NCBI RefSeq assembly: GCF_000939975.1
Contig: NZ_LK391969.1
Span: forward strand, 2,568,241-2,632,240
Origin: Pseudomonas saudimassiliensis
GTDB lineage: Bacteria; Pseudomonadota; Gammaproteobacteria; Pseudomonadales; Pseudomonadaceae
Direction: 5' to 3'
DNA: 64,000 nucleotides
Below the pieces are notes generated by a model. The model saw only the letters and a program-made list of their open reading frames with translations, searched no databases and was not told where the DNA came from. Shown here piece after piece: positions 26,491-36,320 of this stretch (position 1 is its first letter; every line of letters starts with the position of its first letter). Both the position numbers and the translations under genes were made by a program.

Positions 26491-27502
26491 CGAAGCCAAG
26501 CGTACGCAAAAACTCTCCAAGCTGGACAAGGCGGCGATCTTCCTGCTGAGCCTGGGTGAATCCGATGCCGCGGCGGTACTGCGGCACATGGGGCCCAAGG
26601 AAGTACAGCGGGTCGGCAGCGCCATGGCCGGGTTGCGCACTGTGCAGCGCGATCACGTGCAGCAGGTGATGGCGGACTTCATTGAGGTGGCGGGCGACCA
26701 GACCGGCCTCGGTGTTGGCGCCGACAGCTACATCCGCACCATGCTCACCCAGGCCCTGGGCGAGGACAAGGCCAACAGCCTGGTCGATCGGATCCTCATG
26801 GGCGGCAGCACCTCGGGCCTGGACAGCCTCAAATGGATGGAGCCCCGGGCGGTCGCCGATGTGATCCGCTACGAGCACCCGCAGATCCAGGCCATCGTGG
26901 TGGCCTATCTCGACCCGGACATGGCCGCCGAGGTGATCGGGTATTTCGATCACAAGGTGCGGCTCGATGTGCTGTTGCGCGTCGCTGCGTTGAATACGGT
27001 GCAGCCGTCGGCCCTGAAGGAGCTCAACGAGATCCTCGAAAAACAGTTCGCCGGCAACTCCAACACCACCCGGGCCAACATGGGTGGGGTCAAGCGTACC
27101 GCCGACATCATGAACTATCTGGAAAGCGGCGCCGAGGCGCAGCTGATAGAATCCATCCGGCAACTGGACGAGGACCTGTCGAGCAAGATCGAGGATCTGA
27201 TGTTCGTGTTCGATAACCTGGCGGACGTGGACGACCGCGGCATCCAGATGCTGCTGCGGGAAGTGTCCACCGATGTGCTGGTCGTGGCCCTCAAGGGCGC
27301 CGACGAGATGATCAAGGACAAGATCTTCCGCAACATGTCCAAGCGGGCCTCCGAGCTGCTGCAGGACGACCTCGAAGCCAAGGGGCCGGTGCGCATCAGC
27401 GAAGTGGAAGCTGCGCAGAAGGAAATTCTCGCCATCGCCCGGCGCATGGCCGATGCTGGGGAAATCGTGCTCGGTGGCAAGGGCGCCGAGGAAATGATCT
27501 GA
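26483..27502 (+). CDS. fliG: Flagellar motor switch protein FliG
   Basis: FliG of 339 residues, the rotor component that meets the stator and sets rotation. Three armadillo-like domains are recognisable; the middle domain contains EHPQ (YEHPQIQAIVV), and the C-terminal charged ridge carries KDKIFRNMSKRA and LQDDLEAKGPVR with the key charged residues. The ATG at 26483 has GGA nine bases upstream; an in-frame ATG at 26477 is the alternative and would add two residues. It begins inside the end of fliF. Confidence 0.97.
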   Translation: MSDEAKRTQKLSKLDKAAIFLLSLGESDAAAVLRHMGPKEVQRVGSAMAGLRTVQRDHVQQVMADFIEVAGDQTGLGVGADSYIRTMLTQALGEDKANSLVDRILMGGSTSGLDSLKWMEPRAVADVIRYEHPQIQAIVVAYLDPDMAAEVIGYFDHKVRLDVLLRVAALNTVQPSALKELNEILEKQFAGNSNTTRANMGGVKRTADIMNYLESGAEAQLIESIRQLDEDLSSKIEDLMFVFDNLADVDDRGIQMLLREVSTDVLVVALKGADEMIKDKIFRNMSKRASELLQDDLEAKGPVRISEVEAAQKEILAIARRMADAGEIVLGGKGAEEMI

Positions 27503-27535
27503 CGACGTCCTGCACTGCGGTGCAGAGGTGACTGA

Positions 27536-28321
27536 ATGAACGACAAAAAGGACAGCGAGCTGATCCGCGGGGACCAGCTGCAGGCGTTCAACCTCTGGGA
27601 CATCCCCAGTTTCGACGAGGCGCCGCATCAGGTGTCCCGCGACGCCGACCAGCCCGAGGTGCTGGAAGCGGAGCCGGTGGTCGAGGATGTGGAAGAGCTC
27701 CCCGAGGTCAAGCCGTTTACCGTCGAGGAGCTGGAGCAGATCCGCGCCGAGGCCTACAACGAAGGTTTTGCCACCGGCGAGCGGGACGGATTCCACTCGG
27801 GCCAGCTCAAGGCCCAGCAGGAGGCCAAGACCCGTATCGAGGCCCGGGTCGACGAGCTGGGCGCGCTGATGGCCCAGCTGTTCGAGCCGCTGCAGCAACA
27901 GGATGACCAGATCGAGGACATGCTGCTCACCCTGGTGGAGAGCATGGTGCGCCAGGTTATCCAGCGCGAGCTGCAGACCGATTCCAGCCAGATCGTCCAG
28001 GTGCTGCGCGGCGCGCTCAAGGTGCTGCCGATGGGCGCCAACAATATCCGTATCTATCTCAATCCCGCCGACTTCGAGGCGGTCAAGCGCCTGCGCGAGC
28101 GCCACGAGGAAAGCTGGCGCCTGCTCGAGGACGATCAATTGCTGCCCGGTGGCTGCCGGGTTGAAACCGAACACAGCCAGGTGGATGCCACCCGGGAAAC
28201 CCGCCTGCAGCAGGTCATCGAGCAGCTCTACGAGCAGCAGCGGGAGCAGCGCGCCCATCCGCCGGCGCCCGACCTGCCAATTCCTGCCTTGAGCGACGAG
28301 GCTGGTGATGACCAGGCTTGA
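27536..28321 (+). CDS. fliH: Flagellar assembly protein FliH
   Basis: FliH of 261 residues, the regulator of the FliI ATPase in the flagellar export machine. An acidic, Pro-rich N-terminus leads to a helix with glycine-repeat-like spacing ([21 protein letters not shown], about residues 72-92), then the conserved C-terminal domain ([27 protein letters not shown] [23 protein letters not shown]). The gap to fliG is 33 bases and the gene overlaps fliI by 14, consistent with co-translation of the ATPase complex. Confidence 0.94.
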   Translation: MNDKKDSELIRGDQLQAFNLWDIPSFDEAPHQVSRDADQPEVLEAEPVVEDVEELPEVKPFTVEELEQIRAEAYNEGFATGERDGFHSGQLKAQQEAKTRIEARVDELGALMAQLFEPLQQQDDQIEDMLLTLVESMVRQVIQRELQTDSSQIVQVLRGALKVLPMGANNIRIYLNPADFEAVKRLRERHEESWRLLEDDQLLPGGCRVETEHSQVDATRETRLQQVIEQLYEQQREQRAHPPAPDLPIPALSDEAGDDQA

Positions 28322-29657
28322 GCGCATCAGCTTCGCCCGGCGGCTGGCGGGCTATACCGCCGCCACCGAGCTGCCGGCCGCGCCGGTAGTCGAAGGCCGG
28401 CTGATCCGCATGGTCGGCCTGACGCTGGAGGCCGAAGGGTTGCAGGCCCCGGTCGGCAGCCGCTGCGTGGTCATCAGTGAAAGCCTGCAGGGGGAAACCC
28501 GGGTCGAGGCCGAGGTGATGGGCTTTGCCGGTAGCAAGATCTACCTGATGCCGGTGGACCGCATGCAGGGACTGCAGCCCGGCGCGCGGGTGGTGCCCGC
28601 CGCCGGCGGTGGCAAGCTGCCGATGGGCAGCGACATGCTCGGCCGGGTGCTGGACGGTATCGGTCGCCCGTTGGACGGCAAGGGCCCGTTCAAGTGCGAA
28701 GACTGGGTAGACCTCAACGGTCCGGTAATCAATCCCCTCAAGCGCCACCCCATCGAACAGCCGCTGGACGTCGGCATCCGCGCCATCAACAGCATGCTCA
28801 CGGTTGGCCGTGGCCAGCGCCTGGGCCTGTTTGCCGGCAGCGGCGTGGGCAAGAGCGTGCTGCTGGGCATGATGACCCGTTTTACCGAGGCGGACATCAC
28901 CATCGTCGGCCTGATCGGCGAGCGGGGCCGGGAGGTCAAGGAGTTCATCGAGCAGATCCTCGGCGAGGAGGGCATGGCCCGCTCGGTGGTGGTGGCTTCC
29001 CCGGCCGATGATGCGCCGCTGATGCGCCTGCGCGCGGCCATGTATTGCACCCGGGTGGCGGAATACTTCCGTGACCGGGGCAAGAACGTGCTGTTGCTGA
29101 TGGATTCGCTCACCCGCTTTGCCCAGGCCCAGCGCGAGATCGCCCTGGCCATCGGCGAGCCGCCAGCAACCAAGGGTTACCCGCCCTCGGTGTTCGCCAA
29201 ATTGCCGGCGCTGGTGGAGCGGGCGGGCAATGCGGAGGAGGGCGGCGGCTCGATTACCGCCTTCTATACCGTGCTGTCCGAGGGGGACGACCAGCAGGAC
29301 CCGATCGCGGATGCCTCGCGGGCGATTCTCGATGGTCACGTGGTGCTGTCCCGGCGCCTCGCCGAGGAGGGACATTACCCGGCCATTGATATCGAGGCCT
29401 CGATCAGCCGCGCCATGCCGCAGATCGTACCGCCGGAGCACCTGCAGCAGGCGCAACTGCTCAAGCAGCTGTATGCCCGCTACCAGCAGAACCGCGACCT
29501 GATCAGCGTCGGCGCCTACGCCGCCGGTTCCGATCCCATGACCGACCGGGCGATCGCCAAGATCCCCGGTATCCAGGGCTTCCTCCGGCAAGGCCTGCGG
29601 GAGAGCTTCAACCTGGGCGACAGCCAGGCGGCCATGGAGCAGTTGATCAATGAGTGA
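28308..29657 (+). CDS. fliI: Flagellum-specific export ATPase
   Basis: FliI of 449 residues, an F1-beta-like ATPase that energises type III export. Walker A GSGVGKS is at about residues 177-183, Walker [18 protein letters not shown] further on, and the [13 protein letters not shown] segment is characteristic. It begins 14 bases before the fliH stop and its stop overlaps the fliJ start by eight bases. A GTG one codon earlier is possible. Forms a complex with FliH and FliJ. Confidence 0.97.
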   Translation: MTRLERISFARRLAGYTAATELPAAPVVEGRLIRMVGLTLEAEGLQAPVGSRCVVISESLQGETRVEAEVMGFAGSKIYLMPVDRMQGLQPGARVVPAAGGGKLPMGSDMLGRVLDGIGRPLDGKGPFKCEDWVDLNGPVINPLKRHPIEQPLDVGIRAINSMLTVGRGQRLGLFAGSGVGKSVLLGMMTRFTEADITIVGLIGERGREVKEFIEQILGEEGMARSVVVASPADDAPLMRLRAAMYCTRVAEYFRDRGKNVLLLMDSLTRFAQAQREIALAIGEPPATKGYPPSVFAKLPALVERAGNAEEGGGSITAFYTVLSEGDDQQDPIADASRAILDGHVVLSRRLAEEGHYPAIDIEASISRAMPQIVPPEHLQQAQLLKQLYARYQQNRDLISVGAYAAGSDPMTDRAIAKIPGIQGFLRQGLRESFNLGDSQAAMEQLINE

Positions 29658-30117
29658 CAGCCGCGTCCGGCGCATGGCGCCCGTGCTGGACCTGGCCCTG
29701 GCCGAGGAACGCAAGGCCGCCGGGGTGCTGGGCGATTGCCAGAAGCAGCTCGAGGACGCGGCCGCCCGGCTGCGGGACCTGGAGCATTATAGCGGCGAGT
29801 ACGCCAAGGGCTGGAGCCAGCAGGGCAGCGCGGGCGTGGGGCGGGAATGGTTGCTCAACTACCAGCGCTTCATGGCACAGATGCAGACGGCCATCGAGCA
29901 GCAGCGCCAGACCCTGGGCTGGCACCAGCAGAGCCTGGAGCGGGCCCGCAGCCTCTGGCGCGAGCGCTATCAGCGGGTCGAGGCGCTGCGCAAGCTGATC
30001 GAGAAATACCGCGAGGAAGCCCGGGCCCGGGCCGACAAGCAGGAGCAGAAGCTGCTGGACGAATTGACCCAGCGCGCCTTCGCCCATCGTCGGCAAACCG
30101 ATGGCGATCTTTTGTGA
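29650..30117 (+). CDS. fliJ: Flagellar export chaperone FliJ
   Basis: FliJ of 155 residues, an all-helical coiled-coil protein that fits in the centre of the FliI hexamer. Long charged helices cover residues 10-60 and 70-145 (QCQ-rich and [29 protein letters not shown]). Size and position after fliI are standard. It is the last gene of the fliE operon; 123 bases separate it from the Hpt gene with no clear terminator. Confidence 0.9.
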   Translation: MSDSRVRRMAPVLDLALAEERKAAGVLGDCQKQLEDAAARLRDLEHYSGEYAKGWSQQGSAGVGREWLLNYQRFMAQMQTAIEQQRQTLGWHQQSLERARSLWRERYQRVEALRKLIEKYREEARARADKQEQKLLDELTQRAFAHRRQTDGDLL

Positions 30118-30240
30118 TCCCGTTGGCATTTACATAAAAGCGTAACCCGTCCGATATAGCCTTCGCTGGCCAGCTTCGGCATACTCCTGCCGCCGGCGCC
30201 GCCTGCCTCATCCCCTCGGCTTATTTATCGGACTTCTCCC

Positions 30241-30585
30241 ATGCCTGAACGCCTTTCCGACCTCGATCCGGATGTACAGACCATGCTTCGCGAGCTGATG
30301 CAGGACGACTACAACTCGCTGTTGCAGACCTTTCTGCAGGATACCGATCGGCGCCTGTGCCAACTGCACGAGAGCCTCGACCGCAACAATTGGGAGGGTT
30401 TCCGTCAGGCTGCCCACAGCTTCAAGGGCAGTTGCGGCAATATGGGTGCGCTGGCATTGACCAAGGCCTGCCAGCAGGCCGAAGAGGCCGCGTCCCTGGC
30501 CGATGCGGAAGCTGCCACCCAGGTCTGTGATCTTATCGACCGGTTGTGCCTGCGGCTGCGCCCGCAACTGACCTGCACCCACTGA
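30241..30585 (+). CDS. hptB: Histidine phosphotransfer protein, HptB-like
   Basis: Hpt-domain protein of 114 residues. The phosphorylatable His59 lies in AAHSFKGSCGNMGA, the canonical Hpt box. From memory the flanking sequence (LRELMQDDYNSLLQTFLQD; MGALALTKAC) resembles HptB of Pseudomonas. HptB relays phosphate from hybrid kinases to the phosphatase HsbR, which controls the anti-anti-sigma factor HsbA and so motility and biofilm. In several pseudomonads hsbR and hsbA follow at this position; here fliK follows after 86 bases and no room exists for them. They may be elsewhere in the genome. Confidence 0.85.
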   Translation: MPERLSDLDPDVQTMLRELMQDDYNSLLQTFLQDTDRRLCQLHESLDRNNWEGFRQAAHSFKGSCGNMGALALTKACQQAEEAASLADAEAATQVCDLIDRLCLRLRPQLTCTH

Positions 30586-30608
30586 GCTGGCTCTTCTGAC
30601 GGGACGCC

Positions 30609-30623
30609 TGGCCCGGAACTTGC
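30609..30623 (+). promoter_or_regulatory. Sigma-54 promoter of fliK
   Basis: TGGCCCGGAACTTGC fits TGGCAC-N5-TTGC with one mismatch in the -24 box, 49 bases before the fliK start. Confidence 0.75.
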
Positions 30624-30671
30624 TCTGTACTGATAACCCAACCGTTATCGTGATCCCACGGAGACCGTCCG

Positions 30672-31937
30672 ATGTCCGCCAGCCCGCCCCTGATGGCCCT
30701 GCTCAATACCGACCTGCGTCCCAGTGCCCGCAGCGACAGCGCCCGTACGACACCGGACGCGGAGCAGGGCGATGCCTTCGCCGGGCTATTGGCCGAGCAG
30801 CTGCCGGACGATCTGGCCGCCGCCCTGGATGACCTGTCCGCCGAACAGCGCGCCGCCCTGGAGCAGGCCGCCCTTGCCGCTGACGGCAAGGGCTTGCCGC
30901 CCCTGCAGGAGTGGCTGGAGCAATTGCCGCTGGAGCAGGATGAATTGCTGCCGGGCGGTGAGGACGCGCTCAGCGCCATCGGCCAGTGGCTGCAACTGTT
31001 GCAGGACGCGGCCAAGCCCGTTACGTCGGGGCAACCGGGCGCGGCAACGCTGGCGGCGGGTGGGGCGGCCACACCGGCGGCCGGCTCGGCTCTCGGTGCA
31101 TCCCAGACGGGACTGCCCATGGACGGCGTGGATTCGCTGGAGTTGACAGCTGGCCAGGCGGGCAGGGAGCAGACCGGCAGGGAACAGTCGGACCGCCAGC
31201 AGACCGGCCGTGACCCCCTGCTGGACAACGACCTGAATCGCCCGACGCGGCAGGGCGCCCAGACCCAGACTAACCAAGCGCAGGACTTCTCTGCGGCCTT
31301 GCAGCGGGTGGCCGCCAGTGCAGCGGAGAGCCAGCCGGTATCCGCCGCCATGCTGGGCAAGCTGGCCGAGCAGCTGGAGCGGGGCAGTGCAAGTCGCAGT
31401 GGCGGTGAGACCGAGGCGTTGGACGGCGCGCGACCCGGCTCCTACGCCGCCACCGCGCGCCCGGTCGCGGCACCGACCCAGGCGCTGGGCGTGCCCTTCG
31501 GGCAGCCGAGCTGGGGGGAGGCGATGATCGAGAAGGTCATGTGGATGTCCAGCCAGAACCTGCGCAGCGTCGAGATCCAGTTGGATCCAGCCGAACTCGG
31601 TCCGCTGGAAATCCATATCCAGCATCGCGGCCAGGAATTGCAGGTGCAGTTCGTCAGCCAGAACCCCAGTGTCCGTGAAGCCCTGGAAGCCCAGATGCAC
31701 CGGCTGCGGGACATGTTCGGCCAACAGGGCCTGGAACAAGCCGAGGTGACCGTGGCCGACCGGTCTGCCGGTGACCAGCCGGGGCAGCGTGAGGGGCAAG
31801 CGCCGGAGCGAACCGCCGGGCGCGCTGCTCCGGGCGCCAGCCCCGTGAGCGGTGCAGCCAGCGGCGAGCCGGGCGAACCTTCAACGTCCCGCGCGCAGTG
31901 GCTGCCGACGCAGCGGCTGGTGGATTACTACGTGTGA
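30672..31937 (+). CDS. fliK: Flagellar hook-length control protein
   Basis: FliK of 421 residues, the exported molecular ruler that sets hook length and switches FlhB specificity. The N-terminal 270 residues are low-complexity, rich in Gln, Ala and Gly. The conserved C-terminal domain is clear: SVEIQLDPAELGPLEIHI and VREALEAQMHRLRDMF. A Gln/Arg/Thr-rich patch near residues 155-185 carries a degenerate QTGREQSDRQ-type repeat. GGAGA precedes the ATG. Preceded by its own sigma-54 site, it appears to be a separate transcript from fliE and fliL. Confidence 0.93.
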   Translation: MSASPPLMALLNTDLRPSARSDSARTTPDAEQGDAFAGLLAEQLPDDLAAALDDLSAEQRAALEQAALAADGKGLPPLQEWLEQLPLEQDELLPGGEDALSAIGQWLQLLQDAAKPVTSGQPGAATLAAGGAATPAAGSALGASQTGLPMDGVDSLELTAGQAGREQTGREQSDRQQTGRDPLLDNDLNRPTRQGAQTQTNQAQDFSAALQRVAASAAESQPVSAAMLGKLAEQLERGSASRSGGETEALDGARPGSYAATARPVAAPTQALGVPFGQPSWGEAMIEKVMWMSSQNLRSVEIQLDPAELGPLEIHIQHRGQELQVQFVSQNPSVREALEAQMHRLRDMFGQQGLEQAEVTVADRSAGDQPGQREGQAPERTAGRAAPGASPVSGAASGEPGEPSTSRAQWLPTQRLVDYYV

Positions 31938-32027
31938 GTTTTGGGTGGCTAGCCACCCAAGCGCAGACATTTTCCCTCCAGCGCTTTATCCTTGTCCGCC
32001 ACAGGCAACACGCCACCATGCCGTTTC

Positions 32028-32042
32028 TGGCATGATCAATGC
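32028..32042 (+). promoter_or_regulatory. Sigma-54-like promoter candidate for fliL
   Basis: TGGCATGATCAATGC has the invariant GG and GC dinucleotides of -24/-12 with correct spacing. It has two mismatches to TGGCAC-N5-TTGC. It lies 52 bases before fliL. Confidence 0.55.
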
Positions 32043-32093
32043 ACAACTTTTATTCAAGCGGGCTGTGCCCGCATCTGGCGACGGAATTTTGTC

Positions 32094-32588
32094 ATGGCGA
32101 AGAATCAGGCAGGAGCCGACACGGCCCCGCCGTCCAACAAGCGCAAGCAACTATTGCTGATCTGCATCGGCCTGGCGGCCCTGTTGCTGTCCGCCGGTGG
32201 GGTGGCCTATGCGCTGCTGGCCAACAAGGGCGGCGCGACCACTGCCCAGCCGCAGGAGGCCGTCAAACTGCCGGCGCTGTACCAGCCGCTGGAACCCGCC
32301 TTTACCGTCAATTACGCCCACGGGGGTCGCCAGCGCTACATGCAGGCGAACGTGGTCCTGATGGGGCGCCAACCGGAGGCGATGTCCGCACTGGCGGATC
32401 ATCTGCCGCTGATCCGCAACCGGCTGGTCATGCTGTTCAGCAGTGCGGAATTTGAATCCCTGATGACCGCCGAGGGCAAGGAAGCACTGCGTATGCAGGC
32501 TACCCTCGCAGTGCAGGAGCTGATGGAACAGGAACTCGGCGAACCGGTCATAGAGTCGGTACTGTTCACCAATCTGGTTCTGCAATAG
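32094..32588 (+). CDS. fliL: Flagellar basal body-associated protein FliL
   Basis: FliL of 164 residues. One transmembrane segment (about residues 19-43) anchors a periplasmic stomatin-like domain (YQPLEPAFTVNYAHGGRQRYMQANVVLM, then IRNRLVMLFSS). FliL supports stators at high load. The ATG at 32094 is preceded by a weak ribosome site; the open frame reaches 31992 without family similarity. First gene of fliLMNOPQR-flhB. Confidence 0.92.
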   Translation: MAKNQAGADTAPPSNKRKQLLLICIGLAALLLSAGGVAYALLANKGGATTAQPQEAVKLPALYQPLEPAFTVNYAHGGRQRYMQANVVLMGRQPEAMSALADHLPLIRNRLVMLFSSAEFESLMTAEGKEALRMQATLAVQELMEQELGEPVIESVLFTNLVLQ

Positions 32589-32597
32589 GAAAACAAT

Positions 32598-33569
32598 ATG
32601 GCGGTTCAAGACCTGCTCTCCCAGGATGAAATCGATGCCCTGCTGCATGGGGTGGATGAAGGCGTTATCGACAGCAGCCAGGATAACGAGCCCGGGGGCG
32701 TCAAGAGTTACGACCTGACCAGCCAGGATCGCATCGTGCGTGGGCGCATGCCGACGCTCGAAATGATCAACGAGCGTTTTGCCCGCTATACCCGCATCAG
32801 CATGTTCAACCTGCTGCGCCGCTCGGCGGATGTGTCCGTGGGCGGGGTGCAGGTGATGAAATTCGGCGAGTACGTGCACACCCTGTACGTGCCGACCAGC
32901 CTCAACCTGGTGAAGATGAAGCCGCTGCGCGGCACCGCGCTGTTCATCCTGGATGCGCGGCTGGTGTTCAAGCTGGTCGACAACTTCTTCGGCGGCGATG
33001 GCCGCCACGCCAAGATCGAGGGCCGCGAGTTCACCCCGACCGAATTGCGCGTGGTGCGCATGGTGCTGGAGCAAGCCTTCGTCGATCTGCGCGAAGCCTG
33101 GCAGGCGGTCAAGGACGTGCAGTTCGAGTACGTCAACTCCGAGGTCAACCCGGCGCTGGCCAACATCGTCAGCCCCAGCGAAGTGGTGGTGGTGTCCACC
33201 TTCCATATCGAACTCGATGGCGGTGGCGGCGAGATGCACGTGACCATGCCCTATTCGATGATCGAGCCGCTGCGCGAGGTGCTGGACTCCGGGGTGCAAT
33301 CCGATGTGGACGAGCACGACGAGCGTTGGGAACGCGCCCTGCGCGAGGAGATCACCGCAGCCAAGGTGCCCCTGAGCGCCACCGTGGTCCGCCGCGAGCT
33401 CAAGCTGCGGGACCTGCTGACCATGCAGGCCGGCGACGTGATCCCGGTGGAGATGCCCGAGCACATGGTGATGTGCGCCAACGGCGTGCCCACCTTCAAG
33501 GCGCGGCTCGGCTCGGTCAATGGCAACCTGGCGCTACAGATTCTGGGTCCGGTCACGCGTCCGCGCTGA
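32598..33569 (+). CDS. fliM: Flagellar motor switch protein FliM
   Basis: FliM of 323 residues, part of the C-ring and the CheY-P receptor. The N-terminal CheY-binding motif is visible (LLSQDEIDALLHGV, residues 5-18). The middle domain has the FliM signature GGVKSYDLTSQDR and GDGRHAKIEGREFTPTE; a C-terminal SpoA domain (VVRRELKLRDLLTMQAGDVIPVEMP) pairs with FliN. AGGAAA precedes the ATG; nine bases separate it from fliL. Confidence 0.97.
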   Translation: MAVQDLLSQDEIDALLHGVDEGVIDSSQDNEPGGVKSYDLTSQDRIVRGRMPTLEMINERFARYTRISMFNLLRRSADVSVGGVQVMKFGEYVHTLYVPTSLNLVKMKPLRGTALFILDARLVFKLVDNFFGGDGRHAKIEGREFTPTELRVVRMVLEQAFVDLREAWQAVKDVQFEYVNSEVNPALANIVSPSEVVVVSTFHIELDGGGGEMHVTMPYSMIEPLREVLDSGVQSDVDEHDERWERALREEITAAKVPLSATVVRRELKLRDLLTMQAGDVIPVEMPEHMVMCANGVPTFKARLGSVNGNLALQILGPVTRPR

Positions 33570-33620
33570 CCGATCCACCAATGCAGTACTCTGAGCAGAG
33601 ATAAATGAGGATCAGGCAAG

Positions 33621-34088
33621 ATGGCTGAGGACAGACAGGACGACATCAGTCCGGAAGAGCAGGCGCTGGCGGACGAATGGGCTGCCGCGCTGGATGAGGC
33701 CGGCAACGCCAGTCAGGACGACATCGACGCGATGCTGGCCGGCAACGACCGGTCCCGGGCGATGCCCATGGAAGAATTCAACGCGCCGCCCCGGCAGGCC
33801 AGCAGTGAGCTGTTCGGCGGCGTCGACGGCCCCAACCTTGACGTGATCCTGGATATCCCGGTGACCATTTCCATGGAAGTGGGCAACACCGATATCACCA
33901 TCCGCAACCTGCTGCAGCTCAACCAGGGCTCGGTGGTGGAGCTCGATCGCCTCGCCGGGGAGCCGCTGGACGTCAAGGTCAACGGTACCCTGATCGCCCA
34001 CGGTGAAGTGGTGGTGGTCAACGAGAAATTCGGCATCCGCCTGACTGACGTGATCAGCCAGTCCGAACGTATCAAGAAGCTCAGCTGA
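33621..34088 (+). CDS. fliN: Flagellar motor switch protein FliN
   Basis: FliN of 155 residues. An acidic N-terminal extension of about 70 residues (DRQDDISPEEQALADEW) precedes the SpoA domain (LDVILDIPVTISMEVGNTDITIRNLLQLNQGSVVEL and VKVNGTLIAHGEVVVVNEKFGIRLTDVIS). With FliM it builds the C-ring floor. GAGGA lies before the ATG, and fliO starts two bases after its stop. Confidence 0.96.
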   Translation: MAEDRQDDISPEEQALADEWAAALDEAGNASQDDIDAMLAGNDRSRAMPMEEFNAPPRQASSELFGGVDGPNLDVILDIPVTISMEVGNTDITIRNLLQLNQGSVVELDRLAGEPLDVKVNGTLIAHGEVVVVNEKFGIRLTDVISQSERIKKLS

Positions 34089-34089
34089 C

Positions 34090-34515
34090 ATGCGGTGGCT
34101 CCGCGTTCTGCTGCCGGCCCTGCCGGCGGCCATGGTTATGCCTTTGGCGGCGGCACCGGCTGCCAGTGGTGACGCCGGCGCGTCCCTGATGACGCAGTTG
34201 ACCCAGCTGGGATTGGGGCTGATCGTCGTGGTCGGCCTGATCTTCCTGCTGGGCTACCTGATGCGCCGGGTCGGTCCCATGGCGCCCCAGGGCGGGCAGC
34301 ATATCCGGCTGATCAGTAGCTATCCGCTGGGCCCACGGGACCGGCTGGCGCTGGTTGATGTCGGTGGCCAGCAACTGCTGCTGGGCATCTCGCCGGGGCG
34401 GATCAACACCCTGCATGTATTTCCCGAGCCGGTGGTCGACAGCCAGGGCGAGGCCGCCAGCGGCGACTTTGCCCGCAAGCTGCAGGCCATGCTCAAGCGG
34501 GAGCAGAAGCCATGA
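34090..34515 (+). CDS. fliO: Flagellar biosynthesis protein FliO
   Basis: FliO of 141 residues, a small membrane protein that helps assemble the FliP ring. A cleavable-looking hydrophobic N-terminus (residues 5-25) is followed by one transmembrane helix (about 37-60). The cytoplasmic part contains [37 protein letters not shown], which is diagnostic of the family. It starts directly after fliN and overlaps the fliP start. Confidence 0.92.
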   Translation: MRWLRVLLPALPAAMVMPLAAAPAASGDAGASLMTQLTQLGLGLIVVVGLIFLLGYLMRRVGPMAPQGGQHIRLISSYPLGPRDRLALVDVGGQQLLLGISPGRINTLHVFPEPVVDSQGEAASGDFARKLQAMLKREQKP

Positions 34516-35264
34516 TGCGCTGGAGCCTGTTATTGCTGACGTTGCTGGCGCCCACGGTATTTGCCCAGACCGCGGCTGATCCATTGAGCCTGCCGGCGAT
34601 TACCTTGACCACGGATGCCGAAGGCGAGCAGACCTATTCGGTGAGCCTGCAGATCCTGCTGCTGATGAGCGCGCTGACGTTCATCCCCGCCTTCGTGATG
34701 ATGATGACCAGCTTTACCCGGATCATCATCGTGTTTGCGATCCTGCGCCAGGCCCTGGGTCTGCAATCGACGCCGTCGAGTCAGATCCTCATCGGCCTGG
34801 CGTTGTTCCTGACGCTGTTCATCATGGCGCCAGTATTCGAGCGCATCAACGAAAGCGCGTTGCAGCCCTACCTGAACGAGCAACTGACGCCGCCCCAGGC
34901 GCTGGAGCAGGCCAGTGTGCCGCTGCGCGAATTCATGTTGGCGCAAACCCGTGAGACCGACCTGGAGCTGTTCGTGCGGCTGGCCAAGCGCACCGACCTG
35001 ACCGGCCCGGACGAGGTGCCTTTCCATATCCTGGTGCCGGCGTTCGTCACCTCCGAGCTGAAGACCGCGTTCCAGATCGGCTTCATGATCTTCATCCCGT
35101 TCCTGGTAATCGACCTGGTGGTGGCCAGCGTGCTCATGGCCATGGGGATGATGATGCTGTCGCCCTTGATCATCTCTTTGCCGTTCAAGATCATGCTGTT
35201 TGTGCTGGTGGATGGCTGGGCGTTGATCATCGGGACCCTGGCCGCCAGCTTCGCCGTCACCTAG
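34512..35264 (+). CDS. fliP: Flagellar type III export gate protein FliP
   Basis: FliP of 250 residues. Signal peptide ([19 protein letters not shown]), then four transmembrane helices. Family signatures [27 protein letters not shown] and the [18 protein letters not shown] stretch are intact. With FliQ and FliR it forms the core export channel in the MS ring. Ten bases separate it from fliQ. Confidence 0.97.
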   Translation: MMRWSLLLLTLLAPTVFAQTAADPLSLPAITLTTDAEGEQTYSVSLQILLLMSALTFIPAFVMMMTSFTRIIIVFAILRQALGLQSTPSSQILIGLALFLTLFIMAPVFERINESALQPYLNEQLTPPQALEQASVPLREFMLAQTRETDLELFVRLAKRTDLTGPDEVPFHILVPAFVTSELKTAFQIGFMIFIPFLVIDLVVASVLMAMGMMMLSPLIISLPFKIMLFVLVDGWALIIGTLAASFAVT

Positions 35265-35274
35265 GAGCCGCGCG

Positions 35275-35544
35275 ATGACCCCTGAAATCGCAGTAGACCT
35301 GTTCCGGCAGGCGGTCTGGTTGACCACCGTGATGGTGGCGGTGATCGTGCTGCCGAGCCTGGTGGTGGGCTTGATCGTGGCCGTATTCCAGGCGGCCACG
35401 CAGATCAACGAGCAGACCCTGAGCTTCCTGCCGCGCCTGCTGTTCACCTTCTTCACCCTGATCGTGCTCGGCCCCTGGCTGGTCAGCCAGCTGATGGAGT
35501 TCACCCAGCAGCTGTACCACAACATCCCCGGATTGATCGGCTGA
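35275..35544 (+). CDS. fliQ: Flagellar export gate protein FliQ
   Basis: FliQ of 89 residues with two transmembrane helices (about 15-38 and 52-75). FRQAVWLTTVMVAVIVLPSLVVGLIVAVFQAATQINEQTLSFLPR is the standard family sequence; pairs with FliP and FliR in the export gate. Its last base is the first base of the fliR ATG, so translation is coupled. Confidence 0.97.
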   Translation: MTPEIAVDLFRQAVWLTTVMVAVIVLPSLVVGLIVAVFQAATQINEQTLSFLPRLLFTFFTLIVLGPWLVSQLMEFTQQLYHNIPGLIG

Positions 35545-36320
35545 TGATCGAGCTGGCCGGCAGCGACATCGGCCGCTGGGTGGCCGGCTACCTGTGGGTG
35601 CTGTTTCGCATCGGCGCCGTGCTGATGACCATGCCGGTGATCGGAACCGCGCTGGTGCCGATGCGTATCCGCCTGTACCTGGCGCTCGCCTTGACTTTCC
35701 TGGTCGCGCCGCAGATTACCGATGTGCCGCAACTCGACGCCCTGGCGCTGAGTACCTGGGTAGTCATCGCCGAGCAGATCCTGATCGGCGCGGCCATGGG
35801 CTTTCTGCTGCAGCTGCTGTTCCAGATCCATGTGATCGCCGGGCAGATCGTGGCCATGCAGATGGGCCTGGGCTTCGCCTCGATGAACGACCCGGCCATG
35901 GGCATCTCCGTAGCGGTGGTCGCGCAGGTGTTCACCATGCTGGTGACGCTGCTGTTTCTGGCAATGAACGGGCATCTGGTGGTAATCGAGGTGCTGGTCG
36001 AAAGCTTCACCACCTTGCCCATCGGCCAGACTTTGCAGGCCGGCGACTTCCATACCCTGGTGCTGCGGTTTTCCTGGGTGATGGCCGCAGCGATCCTGAT
36101 CGGCCTGCCGGCGATCACCGCGCTGCTGATCGTCAACCTGTCCTTCGGCGTGATGATGCGTGCGGCGCCGCAGCTCAATATCTTCTCCATCGGTTTTCCC
36201 CTGACCCTGGTATTTGGCCTGTTCATCCTCTGGGTACTGCTCAGCGGCACCGCCGAGCAGTACCACCTGTTCGCTTCCGAAGCGCTGATCTGGTTGCGCG
36301 AGATGGTGGGGGCGCGCTAA
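35544..36320 (+). CDS. fliR: Flagellar export gate protein FliR
   Basis: FliR of 258 residues, a polytopic inner-membrane protein with about six hydrophobic segments. The FRIGAVLMTMPVIGTALVPMRIRLYLALALT opening and the MGLGFASMNDPAMG segment are typical. Its stop overlaps the flhB start by one base. FliR completes the P5Q4R1 export gate. Confidence 0.97.
   Translation: MIELAGSDIGRWVAGYLWVLFRIGAVLMTMPVIGTALVPMRIRLYLALALTFLVAPQITDVPQLDALALSTWVVIAEQILIGAAMGFLLQLLFQIHVIAGQIVAMQMGLGFASMNDPAMGISVAVVAQVFTMLVTLLFLAMNGHLVVIEVLVESFTTLPIGQTLQAGDFHTLVLRFSWVMAAAILIGLPAITALLIVNLSFGVMMRAAPQLNIFSIGFPLTLVFGLFILWVLLSGTAEQYHLFASEALIWLREMVGAR

Noticed and set aside
30118..30240. Sigma-28-like TAAAAGCG...CCGATATA before the Hpt gene
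   Set aside because: Spacing between the two boxes is about four bases too short for sigma-28.
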